Assembly: GCA_904066235.2 (NCBI GenBank)
Contig: CAJFCV020000002.1
Coordinates: 2,418,001 to 2,482,000, forward strand
Length of the DNA: 64,000 nucleotides
DNA from: Bursaphelenchus xylophilus
Taxonomy: Eukaryota; Nematoda; Chromadorea; Rhabditida; Aphelenchoididae
Direction: 5' to 3'
Shown: positions 35,161 to 44,754 of the stretch, one piece after another
Position numbering within the stretch: the first letter of the stretch is position 1
Layout of the letters: every line of letters begins with the position of its first letter
The notes under the pieces: generated by a model
What the model saw: the letters and a program-made list of their open reading frames with translations, nothing else
Database searches by the model: none
What the model was told of the DNA's origin: nothing
Position numbers and translations under genes: made by a program

Positions 35161-35422
35161 CACAGGGGAGATGGGTAAAGGGTGACGCACAGATTTTGAC
35201 GAAACTTGATACAAATTTAGAAAACAGTGACGGACCTGATCCAGTGGCAAAAAACGTACCATTTTGCATCCGGGAAGCATCAAAAATGTAGCAAAATACC
35301 TCCATTTCCAAGTGAAAAAAACTCTGATTTCAATAGCGCGCCCGTAGTGGACTTTTTTTTTATAAGACATGTGTACAAAATTTAAAGAAAATCTGAGCGT
35401 CGCACTTGGAGCCCTTACTCTT
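35161..35422. repeat. Family C fragments interrupted by a family B half-element
   Basis: gacgcacagattttgacgaa (35183) and gtttttttata..aaatttaaagaaaatctgag (35370-35400) are the family C ends. A family B left arm (CAGTGACGGACCTGATCCAG, 35226-35350) lies between. Confidence 0.7.
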
Positions 35423-35927
35423 GCTAAATTTTCGAGAAATTTCATCAAAACATCAGTCTCAAACCACATTTGTATAGTTTCAAAACATACGACTATCGCG
35501 CCGAAACTCGGGCATAAAACACAATTACCACTGTAATTTGTCTATATCAGTGTGAAGAGCGCACTTTTTCGTCTCAGTAACCGCACTCGTCCCTACATTC
35601 AGGCGGCTGTTGAACCCGAGAATTATTGTTTTCCGAAACGGTTTAATTAATGCCATTGGAAGGGAGTTCCCAGTGAAGTGCCTCTTCATCCAATGTCATT
35701 TACTCAGACGGGTGGTGCGAAGAGACCGAGATGCTTTATATATAATACTATACTCCTTTACACATCACATTGTATGCGGTAAACAATTGGAAAGTTATTT
35801 ATTGTAGGTATCGGATAAAATGTAAGATTTATGATGTGTTTGGAAATGGATGACTTATAGGGCATAAACAAGCTGAACAAGTGGATAAAATATTGTAAAA
35901 AAATCATTTTTTTTGCAAAATTCTTTA
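35423..35927. other. Region without a recognised gene
   Basis: Unique-looking sequence with moderate GC around 35570-35730. Short frames only; nothing supportable. Confidence 0.35.
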
Positions 35928-36410
35928 CAAGAAAACTTCTCCAAGTGTGACGTTCACACTTTCTTTAAAATTTGTACACATGTCGGGTATGGTCATATAT
36001 CAATTCCTGAAAATTTAGGACATGGTCACCGTCTGCAGGTCACCAGATCTTTCAGCAATCTTTCAGGCCGAGAGAGCAAGCAAAACATGGAGAGCGGTCA
36101 GAGAGAAAAACGCATTTTGGCCATATCTTTGTCAAAAAAAAATAATTTTTTTTCTGTAGGGACAGTACCTTCTACAATACTAGCAATTTCACAAAGTTCA
36201 TGGACATTTGCACTGTGCATTTCGCTTACTTCACGATTCTTTTCAAAAAATTTTCACACGGTGCAATTATAATATCTCAAGTTTTGCAAGGCGGGAGCTA
36301 GAAGACTCGCATTTTAAATTAAAGTTTTTAAGTAAAACTTATAAAAAATTAGTCTAAAATTGCCCCAAGTTTCATCAGAACCTGAGCGTCGCACTTGGGG
36401 TATTTTATCC
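35928..36410. repeat. Family C repeat
   Basis: ACTTCTCCAAGTGTGACGTT at left, aggccgagagagcaagcaaa inside and CTGAGCGTCGCACTTGGGGT at right. A family E-like end (tagcaatttcacaaagttca) and gcactgtgcat lie in the middle. Confidence 0.72.
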
Positions 36411-36559
36411 GTAAAACAATAGCAAAAGTTTAATCTGATGTTTGTGTTGTGGTGAGTCATGTCTATATGTAGTGTATCCGTTACTTCAAATTCTTATGTC
36501 ATTCGCATTTTTCTTGCTTACTGTATCAAACTTGGGATGTCCAAATCGTTGTCGTTGAG

Positions 36560-36875
36560 AGACTGAAAAAATAAACAATGAAAACACACGTAAAAAGTGA
36601 AGAAATAAGAGGATATAAAACAGTAAAAATTTTTGGCCATATCTTCGCTTTTTTTGCGGAAGCATTAGTCACTACAGTAGAAATACGTATGAAATTTTTC
36701 ATAACAAAAAAAATCGCAAAAAATTGTCATATTTTCGCCAACTTTCGAATAAAAAATCCCGGTAGTTTCTGCAAAAAACAAGCCTGAAATCTCGTATATG
36801 CCTTAGAAAAAACTATTCTAAATTTGTCCCAAGTTTCATCGAAATCTGCGCGTTGCACTTGTACTACCTCGCAGT
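36560..36875. repeat. Family C repeat, right-half copy
   Basis: ctacagtagaaatacgtatg, gtttctgcaaaaaacaagcc, gtttcatcgaaatctgcgcg, in the right-half order. Confidence 0.7.
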
Positions 36876-36889
36876 AATTTTAAATCCGC

Positions 36890-37325
36890 AACAAAGCCCA
36901 ATTTCCCCATTAAAAACACCAATTACGTTAATCAATTAGCATTCACGCACTTTGGCCGCTAATCCGGCTCAATGTGCGGCCGATGGCGTCGTGATTAACC
37001 TTTAATTTACGAGCAATTACAATCTCTAATTTCCCAAATTTTCGGGCCGCGTTTTTGCACACTCTAATCATCGCCTCATCCCCAATATATTTTACAATAT
37101 ATCGGAGAAAAGTGGGGTGCAAATCGGCTTTGTTGTCGGCCCCGATTCGAGATGATTAATTCCATTGCTTTCTTATCGCCCAACGATTTTTAATTTCCAA
37201 TTTGAGCGCGGTTAATCGTCGTATTACCGCCTTGCCGGTCCGCTTTCCGGCCCCCGAAATACGCCGGCCCAAATCCGCGGATAATGCGGCGTGGCTTGTG
37301 GGTGTTGGAAGACGCACAAAATGTT
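36890..37325. promoter_or_regulatory. GC-richer island 9
   Basis: The longest island: ccaattacgttaatcaatta, ggccgctaatccggctc, gtgattaacctttaattt, gagcaattac, ggttaatcgtcgtattacc. Repeat-free with a high density of TAAT cores. Putative regulatory DNA. Confidence 0.35.
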
Positions 37326-37598
37326 AATCACCGCAGCCCGTAAACAGCTGGCTGATCCCGATTCCGGCCCAATTCCGGGCGGGGATAATGCGGTATTTTC
37401 GGGGCGGAAATTGTCGCGGATAATTGGATGCGTTATGCGGATTACATGGGTGCAAAAATTGAACGGGATTCGGTGCAAAAATGGGGATTTCCGAGATTAC
37501 TGTGACTTTTTCCCTCGATTTTTTGAGGGAAAACAAATTAAAAAAATGGTTTTTTTTGATTAAAGTGCTTGAAATACGAAAGCTACAAGATATCCAAG
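37326..37598. repeat. Inverted duplication, copy 1 (mate 39535-39780)
   Basis: Reads, on the minus strand, ccgttcaatttttgcacccatgtaatccg with a following aattatccgcgacaatttcc. The same sequence is on the plus strand at 39650-39720. Both copies abut a family C end (gagcgacgctcagatttt). Confidence 0.8.
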
Positions 37599-38150
37599 AG
37601 CGACGCTCAGATTTTGCTAAAACTTGGCACAAATTTAGAGCTTTCCTTACAAGATTTTTAACTCGAAAATTGGCAAAAAATCAAAAAAAAAAATTTTTGC
37701 GAATTTCACCATGAAAAATTTCTTGCCTATTTCTACGATAGAGGGTAACGTTTCCACAAAAAATCAAGTTTTTCCGCGCGAAACCAGCAAAGATATAGCC
37801 AAAAAGTTCTTTTCTCTCTGACCGCTCTCCGCGTTTTACGTACTCACTCGGCCGCAAATATTTTTGAATTTCTCGACTGTGCCTGAGGAAGAGCGAGCTA
37901 ATTTTGCCTGAAATTTCTATAAGTCGTCGGGAAAATAATGTGGATTTGTCGCAGAAAGATGTCAAAATTCTTCGCTTCAGTCACACATCAAATTTCCAGC
38001 CGCCGCTAGCCGTCGCAGAGCGATCATCGGTGACTCCAAGGCGCAACGAATCCACATTATTTTTTCGACAGACTGATATCTACCCCATGCTCAAATGTGT
38101 GTGCAAAATTTAAAGGAAATCTGAGGGTCACACTTTGGGTACCTCTTTTG
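37588..38150. repeat. Family C repeat with nested family A MITE
   Basis: AGAGCGACGCTCAGATTTTG at left and aatctgagggtcacactttg at right. The family A MITE at 37922-38075 interrupts the right half. Confidence 0.75.
37922..38075. mobile_element. Family A MITE, inverted interior, nested
   Basis: AAGTCGTCGGGAAAATAATG at left and CACATTATTTTTTCGACAGA at right, inside a family C repeat. Confidence 0.82.
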
Positions 38151-38170
38151 TAAAACTTTGTTTGAAATAT

Positions 38171-38323
38171 CATTCTGCCGGGAAAATAACGAGCCCTCTG
38201 TCGCAGAGAAAATCGCATCGACGCCGAGAAAATTAACTGTGTCGCGGCAAGATCAAATTTCTTTTTTCTTCAGCGACACTATCGTCGCAGCGACATTTTG
38301 CTCATTATTTTCCCGACAGACGG
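38171..38323. mobile_element. Family A MITE (GAGCA-like subtype)
   Basis: CATTCTGCCGGGAAAATAAC at left and CTCATTATTTTCCCGACAGA at right. Confidence 0.85.
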
Positions 38324-38353
38324 ATAAATAATCCAGATTCCGTACTATATATA

Positions 38354-38549
38354 CTAGTCCGTTCGTAAAGTCGCTGGAATGATTTCGGCGACGTTCACTG
38401 TGCAAGAAAACTCAGGGTGCGGGCGACAGCCCAAAAAAGCCTATTGCACTGTGCAAAAAGCCAAAAATTGCACAGTGCAAAGTGAACTTTTGGTTTCGCG
38501 GAGTGCATGTCGCCGAAAACATTCCAGCTACTTTACGAACCGACTAGTA
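38354..38549. mobile_element. Family D element, complete
   Basis: CTAGTCCGTTCGTAAAGTCG at left and CTACTTTACGAACCGACTAG at right. ttgcactgtgcaaaaagcc and ttgcacagtgcaaagtgaac are in the middle. Confidence 0.87.
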
Positions 38550-38569
38550 ATACCTCCAAATCAAGAATC

Positions 38570-38900
38570 CCCGCTCTCATCTACAGTACTCGCTGTTGTT
38601 TCGCGTGATCCGCTTTCGCCGCCCCTCCAAATAACTCCAAATTGGGGCGCCATTAGGCAAATTACCGCCGACGCAATTCCGCCGACGACGACCGTAAGCG
38701 GGGCCGCTCCGGGAGCGACACAAACAACGCCCGACGCCGCGATTGACGTCCGTCGGGCCCCCCGATTTAGCTACCGCCCGTTGTGCATCTGGATAATTAA
38801 TCCGGTGTTGGGATTTGCGTTCGCCAAGTGTAATGTGACTTACAGTCCGCACGCCATGATGACCGGCGTGAGAGGGCGGACAGGATGTTTACATTACATG
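38570..38900. promoter_or_regulatory. GC-richer island 10
   Basis: caaattaccgccgacgcaat, ggataattaatccggtgttg and gatgaccggcgtgagagggc. Open frames cross it on both strands (plus to 38939, minus 38852-38577), as expected of GC-rich DNA; neither looks like a protein family. Confidence 0.33.
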
Positions 38901-39015
38901 CAATTGCAAGATGATGGAAAACACTTGTTTTTGAGATAAATTTGTCCAATTTTTGCAAGGATTTTCTTGCGACAACATCGTTGAAAATGTGAGAAAAGTG
39001 ATCTTGAGTGACTAT

Positions 39016-39344
39016 CAGTCTGTCGGGAAAATAATGTGGATTTGTTGCGCTTTGGAATCGCCCATTATCGCTTTGCGACTTTCCGCGGCAGTGGATTACA
39101 GCGGCGGACATGATCCAGTGAAAAAACGTACCATTTTGCATCCAGGAAGTATCAAAAATGTAGCAAAACACCTCTTTTTAGAAGTGAAAAGGCTTCAATT
39201 TCAATAGCACGCCCGCTTTTTTTGTGAGCGGCTTTTCAAAACGGAGTTTTTTAGCTTGGAAAGGAAGGTATTTTGCAGCGTTTTTGATACTTCCCGGATA
39301 CAAAATGGTACGTTTTTTGACACTGGATTAGGTCCGCCACCGTA
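39016..39344. repeat. Truncated family A MITE joined to a family B foldback element
   Basis: CAGTCTGTCGGGAAAATAAT (39016) runs to about 39100, where the family B element begins (GACATGATCCAGTGAAAAAA) and continues through both arms to GGATTAGGTCCGCCACCGTA. Confidence 0.78.
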
Positions 39345-39534
39345 CCTAATTTTTTGTTGAAACCTTAGCTTCTACGGTAGAAGCGTGTTAAATTTTGTAT
39401 GCTTCAAAGAAAGAACGCCACATTTTTGTCGAAATTTGATCTAGAAATCTTGGTCGTTTCTTATTGAAACGTTGTCCAAATCCTTAGACAAAATTAATCT
39501 AAACTTATGCAAAGTTTTATCAAAATCTGAGCGC

Positions 39535-39780
39535 GCTCTTCGAGCTCTTGTAATCTTTGCATTTCAAGCACTCGATTAATCAAAAAAAAATGTTTTCCCC
39601 GACAAACAAAGAAGTTACAGTAACGGCGGAAATGACCCCAAGACCCAATCCCGTTCAATTTTTGCACACATATAATCCGTATAACGCATCTAATTACCCG
39701 AGACAATTTCCGCTCAAAAATACCGTGCCCCGCATTATCCCGGAGGGCCGGAAACGGGATGAGCCAGCTGTTTTTAGATT
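39535..39780. repeat. Inverted duplication, copy 2 (mate 37326-37598)
   Basis: The plus strand here matches the minus strand of 37326-37598 over about 240 bp. An overlapping open frame keeps NASNYPRQFP in both copies. Confidence 0.8.
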
Positions 39781-40712
39781 ACTTTCCTGACACACCGTCC
39801 ATGTAGGACGGGCCGAGGCAGGGTCAAAGCTCCTCGAATTTTGCGTAGAACTCTGTGTGGAAACAAAAAGTCGAAAAAGAATCCCATCATAAATCATGAA
39901 TCGCAGAGGGCATACATATGCTAATTTTTAAAATCCGCAAAGTCAAGTCAAGGTTTTGGCCCCAAGCAGAGGTCAAATTTACCAAAAAGCAAAAGGTAAA
40001 TCGAAAAATTTCAAAAGTTATGGCCAAAATTAAGTCGAAAAATCTCATTTTCAGTGACATTCAACGATCTTTGCGGCCGGGACAGCCCGCAAAACACGGA
40101 GAGCGGTCAGAGAGATAACACACGTCAAAAAATTCTTTCAGAAAATTGAAAAAACAAGGAACCTCGGATCATTGATTTTTTGCGAAGTTCCACAGAATTA
40201 TCGAGTCCGAAAAATTATTTTTCTCTTCGAAAAAAATATTTTTCGCGAAAAAACCTTTTTTTCTGGAAAAGTTTTCTTTTGTGACTCGATAATGCGGCGA
40301 CAATTCGTTCCTTGTTTTTTCACTGTTTTTGATGTGTATGGCGAAAATTATGTCAAGAAAAATTCATTTTTGGTGACATTCAAGGATCTTTGCGGCATGT
40401 AGCCCGCAGAACGCGGAGAGCTGCCTTATTTTTGCAGTTTCGCGAACAAAAAAAAAATTTTTGTGGAGAAATTATTATACCTTCCACGGTAGAAAGAAGC
40501 TCACCCTCAAAACATCCCAGCCATTGGATTGAGTCTTCAAGATATACGACGGATCTTCCTTTCGGTAATTAATGCGGACCGTGCGTAGTCCGTAAATCAA
40601 GGATGCAACAAGTCGGGCTCGCATCGCCAGTTGACAATGTTTAATCTAAAAGTTTAATCTTATATTTTTTTTGGTTCCAGCAGTGTAAAATACGCCCGGA
40701 CATTGATCACGG

Positions 40713-40970
40713 AGTTATCTTGACGGAAGTGGATCCCAAACATTCAAAAAACAAGAGCTGAACACAGACGTACTCTGTAAACGAACCCGTTTGTTATCGA
40801 GCAGTTTGGAGGTGATGCAAAAGGAAACAAAAAACTGTTAATGACAAAGTTGTCTTGACGGGAAGTGGATCCCAAACATTCAAAAAACGGAAAAGCTGAA
40901 CATAGACGCACTCTGTACAACGGACCCGTTTGTTATCGAGAAGTTTGGAGGTGTTGCAAAAGGAACAAAA
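40713..40970. repeat. 120-bp tandem duplication
   Basis: 40713-40832 and 40848-40970 share gaagtggatcccaaacattc, ctctgta and cccgtttgttatcgag, with small indels. Neither copy is a coding exon I recognise. A GTAAAATACG site precedes it at 40685. Confidence 0.82.
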
Positions 40971-41146
40971 TTGCACGGTGCAATCCCACTTTTTGGTCGA
41001 ATGCACGGTGCAAAACGAGTTTTGAAGTAACGCAAAAAATGCACAGTGAAGATTCGCAGAAAATTCCACGCACTTTTGGCGACGTGTAGCATGACCAAAA
41101 ATATAAAAAAAGTGTCTTTTGACCATCAGTCTGTGAGAAAACAAAA

Positions 41147-41272
41147 GTTCACCTTGCACTGTGCAATTTGTTGCTTTATGCACCGTGCAAATGGTTTTTT
41201 TGGGCTGTCGCTCGCACCCCGAATTATTTCGCAGGTCGCCGAAATCACTGCAGCGTCTTTGGGAACCGACTT
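41147..41272. repeat. Family D element, half copy
   Basis: ttgcactgtgcaatttgttg, atgcaccgtgcaaatggttt, gggctgtcgctcgcaccccg, gtcgccgaaatcactgcagc, in family D order; one end is missing. Confidence 0.7.
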
Positions 41273-41273
41273 T

Positions 41274-41427
41274 CAGTCTGTCGGGAAAATAATGTGGATT
41301 TGTCGCGCTTTGGAATAGCTCATCATCGCTTTGCGACGACCAGCCGCGGCTGGATATTTGGTGCACGACAGCGACGAGGCGAGACTTATTATGGCGACAT
41401 ATCCACACTATTTTCCCGACGGACTGA
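41274..41427. mobile_element. Family A MITE (GTGGATT subtype), complete
   Basis: CAGTCTGTCGGGAAAATAAT at left and ACTATTTTCCCGACGGACTG at right. It lies just beyond the last exon found for the hydroxylysine-kinase-like gene. Confidence 0.88.
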
Positions 41428-41514
41428 TACTAAGCTTTTGGGCTTTTCGTTGTACCGAGATTTTACTGTAACCACAGACACAGTCCAGCTCAAAAATTTC
41501 CGCAATAAACTCAC

Positions 41515-44409
41515 ATCATTCATGAACTCTCCAGACTTGCGCTCTTTGATGAAGGCCCTGAAAAAGGTGCGAATAACCCTCTTCCAATCTTCAACTTGAT
41601 CCTCGGACCCCATTCCCAAGATTATGTACAAAATGGCGGAGCTGTATTCGAAAAGCCGAAGTGAGACGTGCGCATCGCCAAAGTCGAGGAGAGCGCTGAC
41701 TTTGAGCTTGTTGTCCTTGTCTCTGATCAGCAAAACGTTCGTTTCGTTGATGTCGGAGTGGATTAGACCTGGAATGGAGTATGAGGAATCTATTTGTAAA
41801 ATACGAAGTGCCCATCTATCGATAAAAAAATTGGTTTACTGTCACTATGTCGGAAAAATAATGAGTACTCTGTCGCATCGAAAATCGCATCACCGCCGAG
41901 AAATGAATTGTGTCGCCGCAAAATCAAACTGTTTTTCACTTCAGCGACGCCACTGTGAGATTTTGCTCATTATTTTCCCGACTGAGTGATAAAAATTTTT
42001 GGTGGAATTCACATTATAAAAACACAAAAAAATCAGGAAGTTACCTTGTTCAAAATCACCGTAATTCGAGAAAATCTTCTCCTCCAGCTCCTTGAAAACA
42101 CGACGGCAGGCCTCAGCTTGCTCTGCAGTCATGAATCCAGCCTCCAATAAATTGTCAATTTCCCTCTCCAAATACTTGTAATATTCGAGGGAAATCAGCG
42201 GCCGATGCTGACGAAACAACTTCGTGTCTTGCAGGCATTGATTAAATTCCGAGGCATTGCTGAATTTAGCGACAAGTTCGCCTATAATGGAGATCGTTTC
42301 GTCGTTGAATCCCACCGATTCCAGTGTTTGTCCTTCGACGAATTCGAAGAGCCTTATTGGAAGTTTTACTGGAAGAACCAATGTCCGTATTTTACCAAAC
42401 AAATACTTCTTGAACATCGAAGAAACTACGATTACTTACTGCCATCAACCATTTCTACAATCTCGTAATTGTCCACCTTCTTGGTGCGCACAATCCCCGG
42501 GACTGGGATCCCACACGACCCCAAAGCATTCATCATGTAGACCTGTTCATCTGAAACGAAATTTGATATCAGTCTGTCGGGAAAATAATGAACACTCTGC
42601 TGCAAAATTGCATCGCCGCCGAGAAAATGAGTTGTGTCGCGGCAAAATCAAATTGCTTTTCACTTCAGCGATGCGATCGGCGCCGCGATATTGAGCTCGT
42701 TATTTTCCCGACAGACTGATACTCCAACGCCGATGGTCAGATTTTGATGAAGGTTCCCAAAAATTTAGAGTAATTTTTCTCCAGGACATGCCGGATATCT
42801 CTAGTCCGGGCTGAGAGACGACCGCGATTTTCCGATCAAAGGTTGCCAAGAATGTGACATTTTTGTTCGCGATTTTGGAGTCAAAAGTCTCTGCCGAGAA
42901 GTCGTAAAATCAGACCGGCAAAACCATCTGTATTAACTACTATTTCACAGCCGTAGCATTACTGATCGTCCAAACAAACATCGTGCCCGCTCCCTTTCCC
43001 TTGTATTATACAATCCTAGTTTGTGCGGCACCGCTCTGCGATTGTTTGAAATACACAGGAATGTAATCAACGGGTTGGGGGCCAGCGCTGCCCTAGCCGT
43101 TCTCAAGATCCTGTCGATCTCCCATGCATGTTTGATATAAAATCTGTTATTGGTAGGCATGGCTCCGGGCCGGGCTTTCCAAAATTTTCCGGCCCGGGCC
43201 GTGCCGACTGATTTCTCGTCCCGACCCCGGGCTTCGATTTTCAGGCCCGGCCCGGCCCGGGCCGGCCCGGTTTTTTTGAAATCTGGATTTTGCCCGGAAA
43301 AAAAGGAAAAATAGGGTTTTCGTTAGATTTTTTTCATTTTTTCGAACACAATGCTGATAGCGAACGTAAAGTGACCTTATTTACCACTCGCCCAAATAAA
43401 AAAATAATTTTCCAGTCAATTTGAAAAAAATTTTTAGAAATTCTTAAGTGCGACCTCATAGTTAATACGCAGGCAAAAAAAGAAAAAGAAAAAATTTTCA
43501 AAAATACGCAATACGCTTGTAGCTTTTTTCAGATCCGACAAAAGATCTGTGATAAAATATTTTTGCTAAAATTTGGGTGACTCTACACAAAAGCTTATGA
43601 TTTTTTGTAACCATATGGTAAGAAAATTTATGGTGACTTAGTAATTTATAAAAATAGTCAAGCGGCAATTGCACTATGTATAGGTTTTGCTAAATTATTG
43701 TTTACATTTTGTGAAAATGTGCCATAATTTTCCCTTCATTTCCTGCTTTCTTTCCAACCTAGTACAAAAATTTTCCGGGCCGAACCGGGCCGGGCTTGGA
43801 GATTTAGGCCCGGCCCGCAGGCCCGGCCCGGGCCGGGCCGGGCTGGCCCGGTTTGCAGCCATGCTTAATTGGGATCTAGTATAAATTTCGTCATGGTAAA
43901 AATCAAAACATCCTGACAACTTTAAAAATTGTGTGCAGCTCGGGTGTGGTGGAGGATAGTTGTGGCAAACCCGGGTTCAGAAGTCTTGCAATTTTGAGTA
44001 GAATAACTTGAAACCATCAAAAAAAAAAAAAAAATAAAAAAATCATTCCCAAGCGGTTAAAATCCCAAGGGCATACCCTCAAAAATTTGAAAAATCCGCG
44101 AAATTGGAGAAAAGATTTGGCCTATATTTTTGTAAAATACGTCCAATCAATTACAGGCTCAAACTTACTCATCAAATCCGGCAAACTGGCTTCGATTGGA
44201 TTCGAAAATTTGCAAATTAATTTTCGCCCCGCTGAGACGTCATCCTTATAACGAACATCCTCCAAAAGGAAATTGAGATCATCATAACCAGTGAGCTTTG
44301 TGCATTTTGCTGATTTGATTCCGTAGACCGCTTCCAGAATTTGTAGCAAGCGTTTGGTTGAGATCACCGGGGCCTGTGTCACAAAGTCCTCGGGAAATGG
44401 AAACGACAT
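41515..44409 (-). CDS. Hydroxylysine kinase-like protein (APH/choline-kinase-type fold), 3' end not found
   Basis: Exons 44409-44169, 42550-42440, 42368-42045 and 41768-41515 have GT/AG borders and phases that agree; they encode 310 residues. The start MSFPFPEDFVTQAPVISTKR is followed by YDDLNFLLE, which matches the YDDxNF nucleotide-loop region of HYKK/AGPHD1. Exon 2 has the PDLMNEQVYMM helix, exon 3 the hinge PIRLFEFVEGQTLE, and exon 4 the catalytic GLIHSDINETNVLL (Brenner-like HxDxxxxN) and metal-binding ALLDFGD. The family phosphorylates 5-hydroxylysine with GTP. The homologue is about 370 residues, so the last roughly 60-90 are missing: exon 4 ends at a good donor (GAT|gtgagt) and no matching exon was found before 40 kb. 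It may be a distant exon or a decayed gene. TTTTTTTCAG ends 7 nt before the ATG, a likely trans-splice acceptor. Confidence 0.84.
41796..41805 (-). promoter_or_regulatory. CGTATTTTAC motif in HYKK-like intron 3
   Basis: On the coding strand the exact 10-mer lies 27 nt before the exon 4 acceptor. Confidence 0.4.
41845..41988. mobile_element. Family A MITE in HYKK-like intron 3
   Basis: CTATGTCGGAAAAATAATGA at left and CTCATTATTTTCCCGACTGA at right. Confidence 0.85.
42572..42718. mobile_element. Family A MITE in HYKK-like intron 1
   Basis: CAGTCTGTCGGGAAAATAAT at left and GTTATTTTCCCGACAGACTG at right, flanked by TA. Confidence 0.88.
42720..42900. repeat. Family C repeat, left-half copy
   Basis: CTCCAACGCCGATGGTCAGA, gatgaaggttcccaaaaatt, gacgaccgcgattttccgat. 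It ends where the chemoreceptor fragment begins. Confidence 0.65.
42905..43140 (-). pseudogene. Chemoreceptor last-exon fragment (related to the 174-437 exon)
   Basis: The minus strand matches the final exon and downstream flank of the chemoreceptor at 130-350: shared gtttgaaatacacagga, aatcaacgggttg and ccatctgtattaacta blocks. It still reads NPLITFLCISNNRRA (intact gene: NPLIAILCISNYRRA), but the upstream half of the exon is lost, and the conserved Tyr before RR is Asn. There is no splice partner or start. It lies inside intron 1 of the HYKK-like gene, same strand, so it was copied in after duplication or transposition. Confidence 0.8.
43158..43865. mobile_element. 708-bp element with GGCCCGG-rich inverted ends
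   Basis: Left end GGCATGGCTCCGGGCCGGGC and right end GGCCCGGTTTGCAGCCATGC are inverted. Both carry CCCGGCCCGGGCC simple repeats, with an AT-rich unique core (43300-43760). Lies in HYKK-like intron 1. Confidence 0.75.
44132..44141 (-). promoter_or_regulatory. CGTATTTTAC motif in HYKK-like intron 1
   Basis: An exact copy in the sense direction, 28 nt after the exon 1 donor. Confidence 0.4.
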
Positions 44410-44432
44410 TTTTTCGCTGAAAAAAAGGTTGA

Positions 44433-44442
44433 GTAAAATACG
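44433..44442 (-). promoter_or_regulatory. CGTATTTTAC motif beside the HYKK-like start
   Basis: Sense-oriented, 16 nt before the TTTCAG that lies just upstream of the ATG at 44409. Another exact copy is at 44745-44754. Confidence 0.4.
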
Positions 44443-44574
44443 AGAAGTATACATGCTTATATACTAGCTGGGCCAAAAAATTTGAACGTTTCTGTTGGAG
44501 GTCGAAAATATTGTGACGCTATTTTTTGCAAAAAAATTTGACATTTGCGACAGATTTTTTGGAAAATTTTTTTA

Positions 44575-44630
44575 TCAGTTTGTCAGGAAAATAATGTGAA
44601 TTTTTCACGCCTTGAAGTGTCCAGGTTAAG
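44575..44630. repeat. Family A MITE, left-end fragment
   Basis: CAGTTTGTCAGGAAAATAAT and tttcacgccttgaagtgtcc. The rest is missing. Confidence 0.7.
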
Positions 44631-44754
44631 GCCAGGGCGCACCTCGGAAAAATTATTTTTGCGCGGTGCCAAAATACGATTCAATAAACGCAAAAAAGAT
44701 ATTTTTTTACATTAACTTCAATTCTAAAAAGAATGGATTTTTTTGTAAAATACG

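Noticed and set aside
38379..38939. 186-codon plus-strand frame
   Set aside because: It begins in a family D element and continues through a GC-rich island that is equally open on the other strand; no domain pattern.
40794..41408. 204-codon minus-strand frame
   Set aside because: It crosses a family A MITE, a half family D element and a tandem duplication; not a gene.
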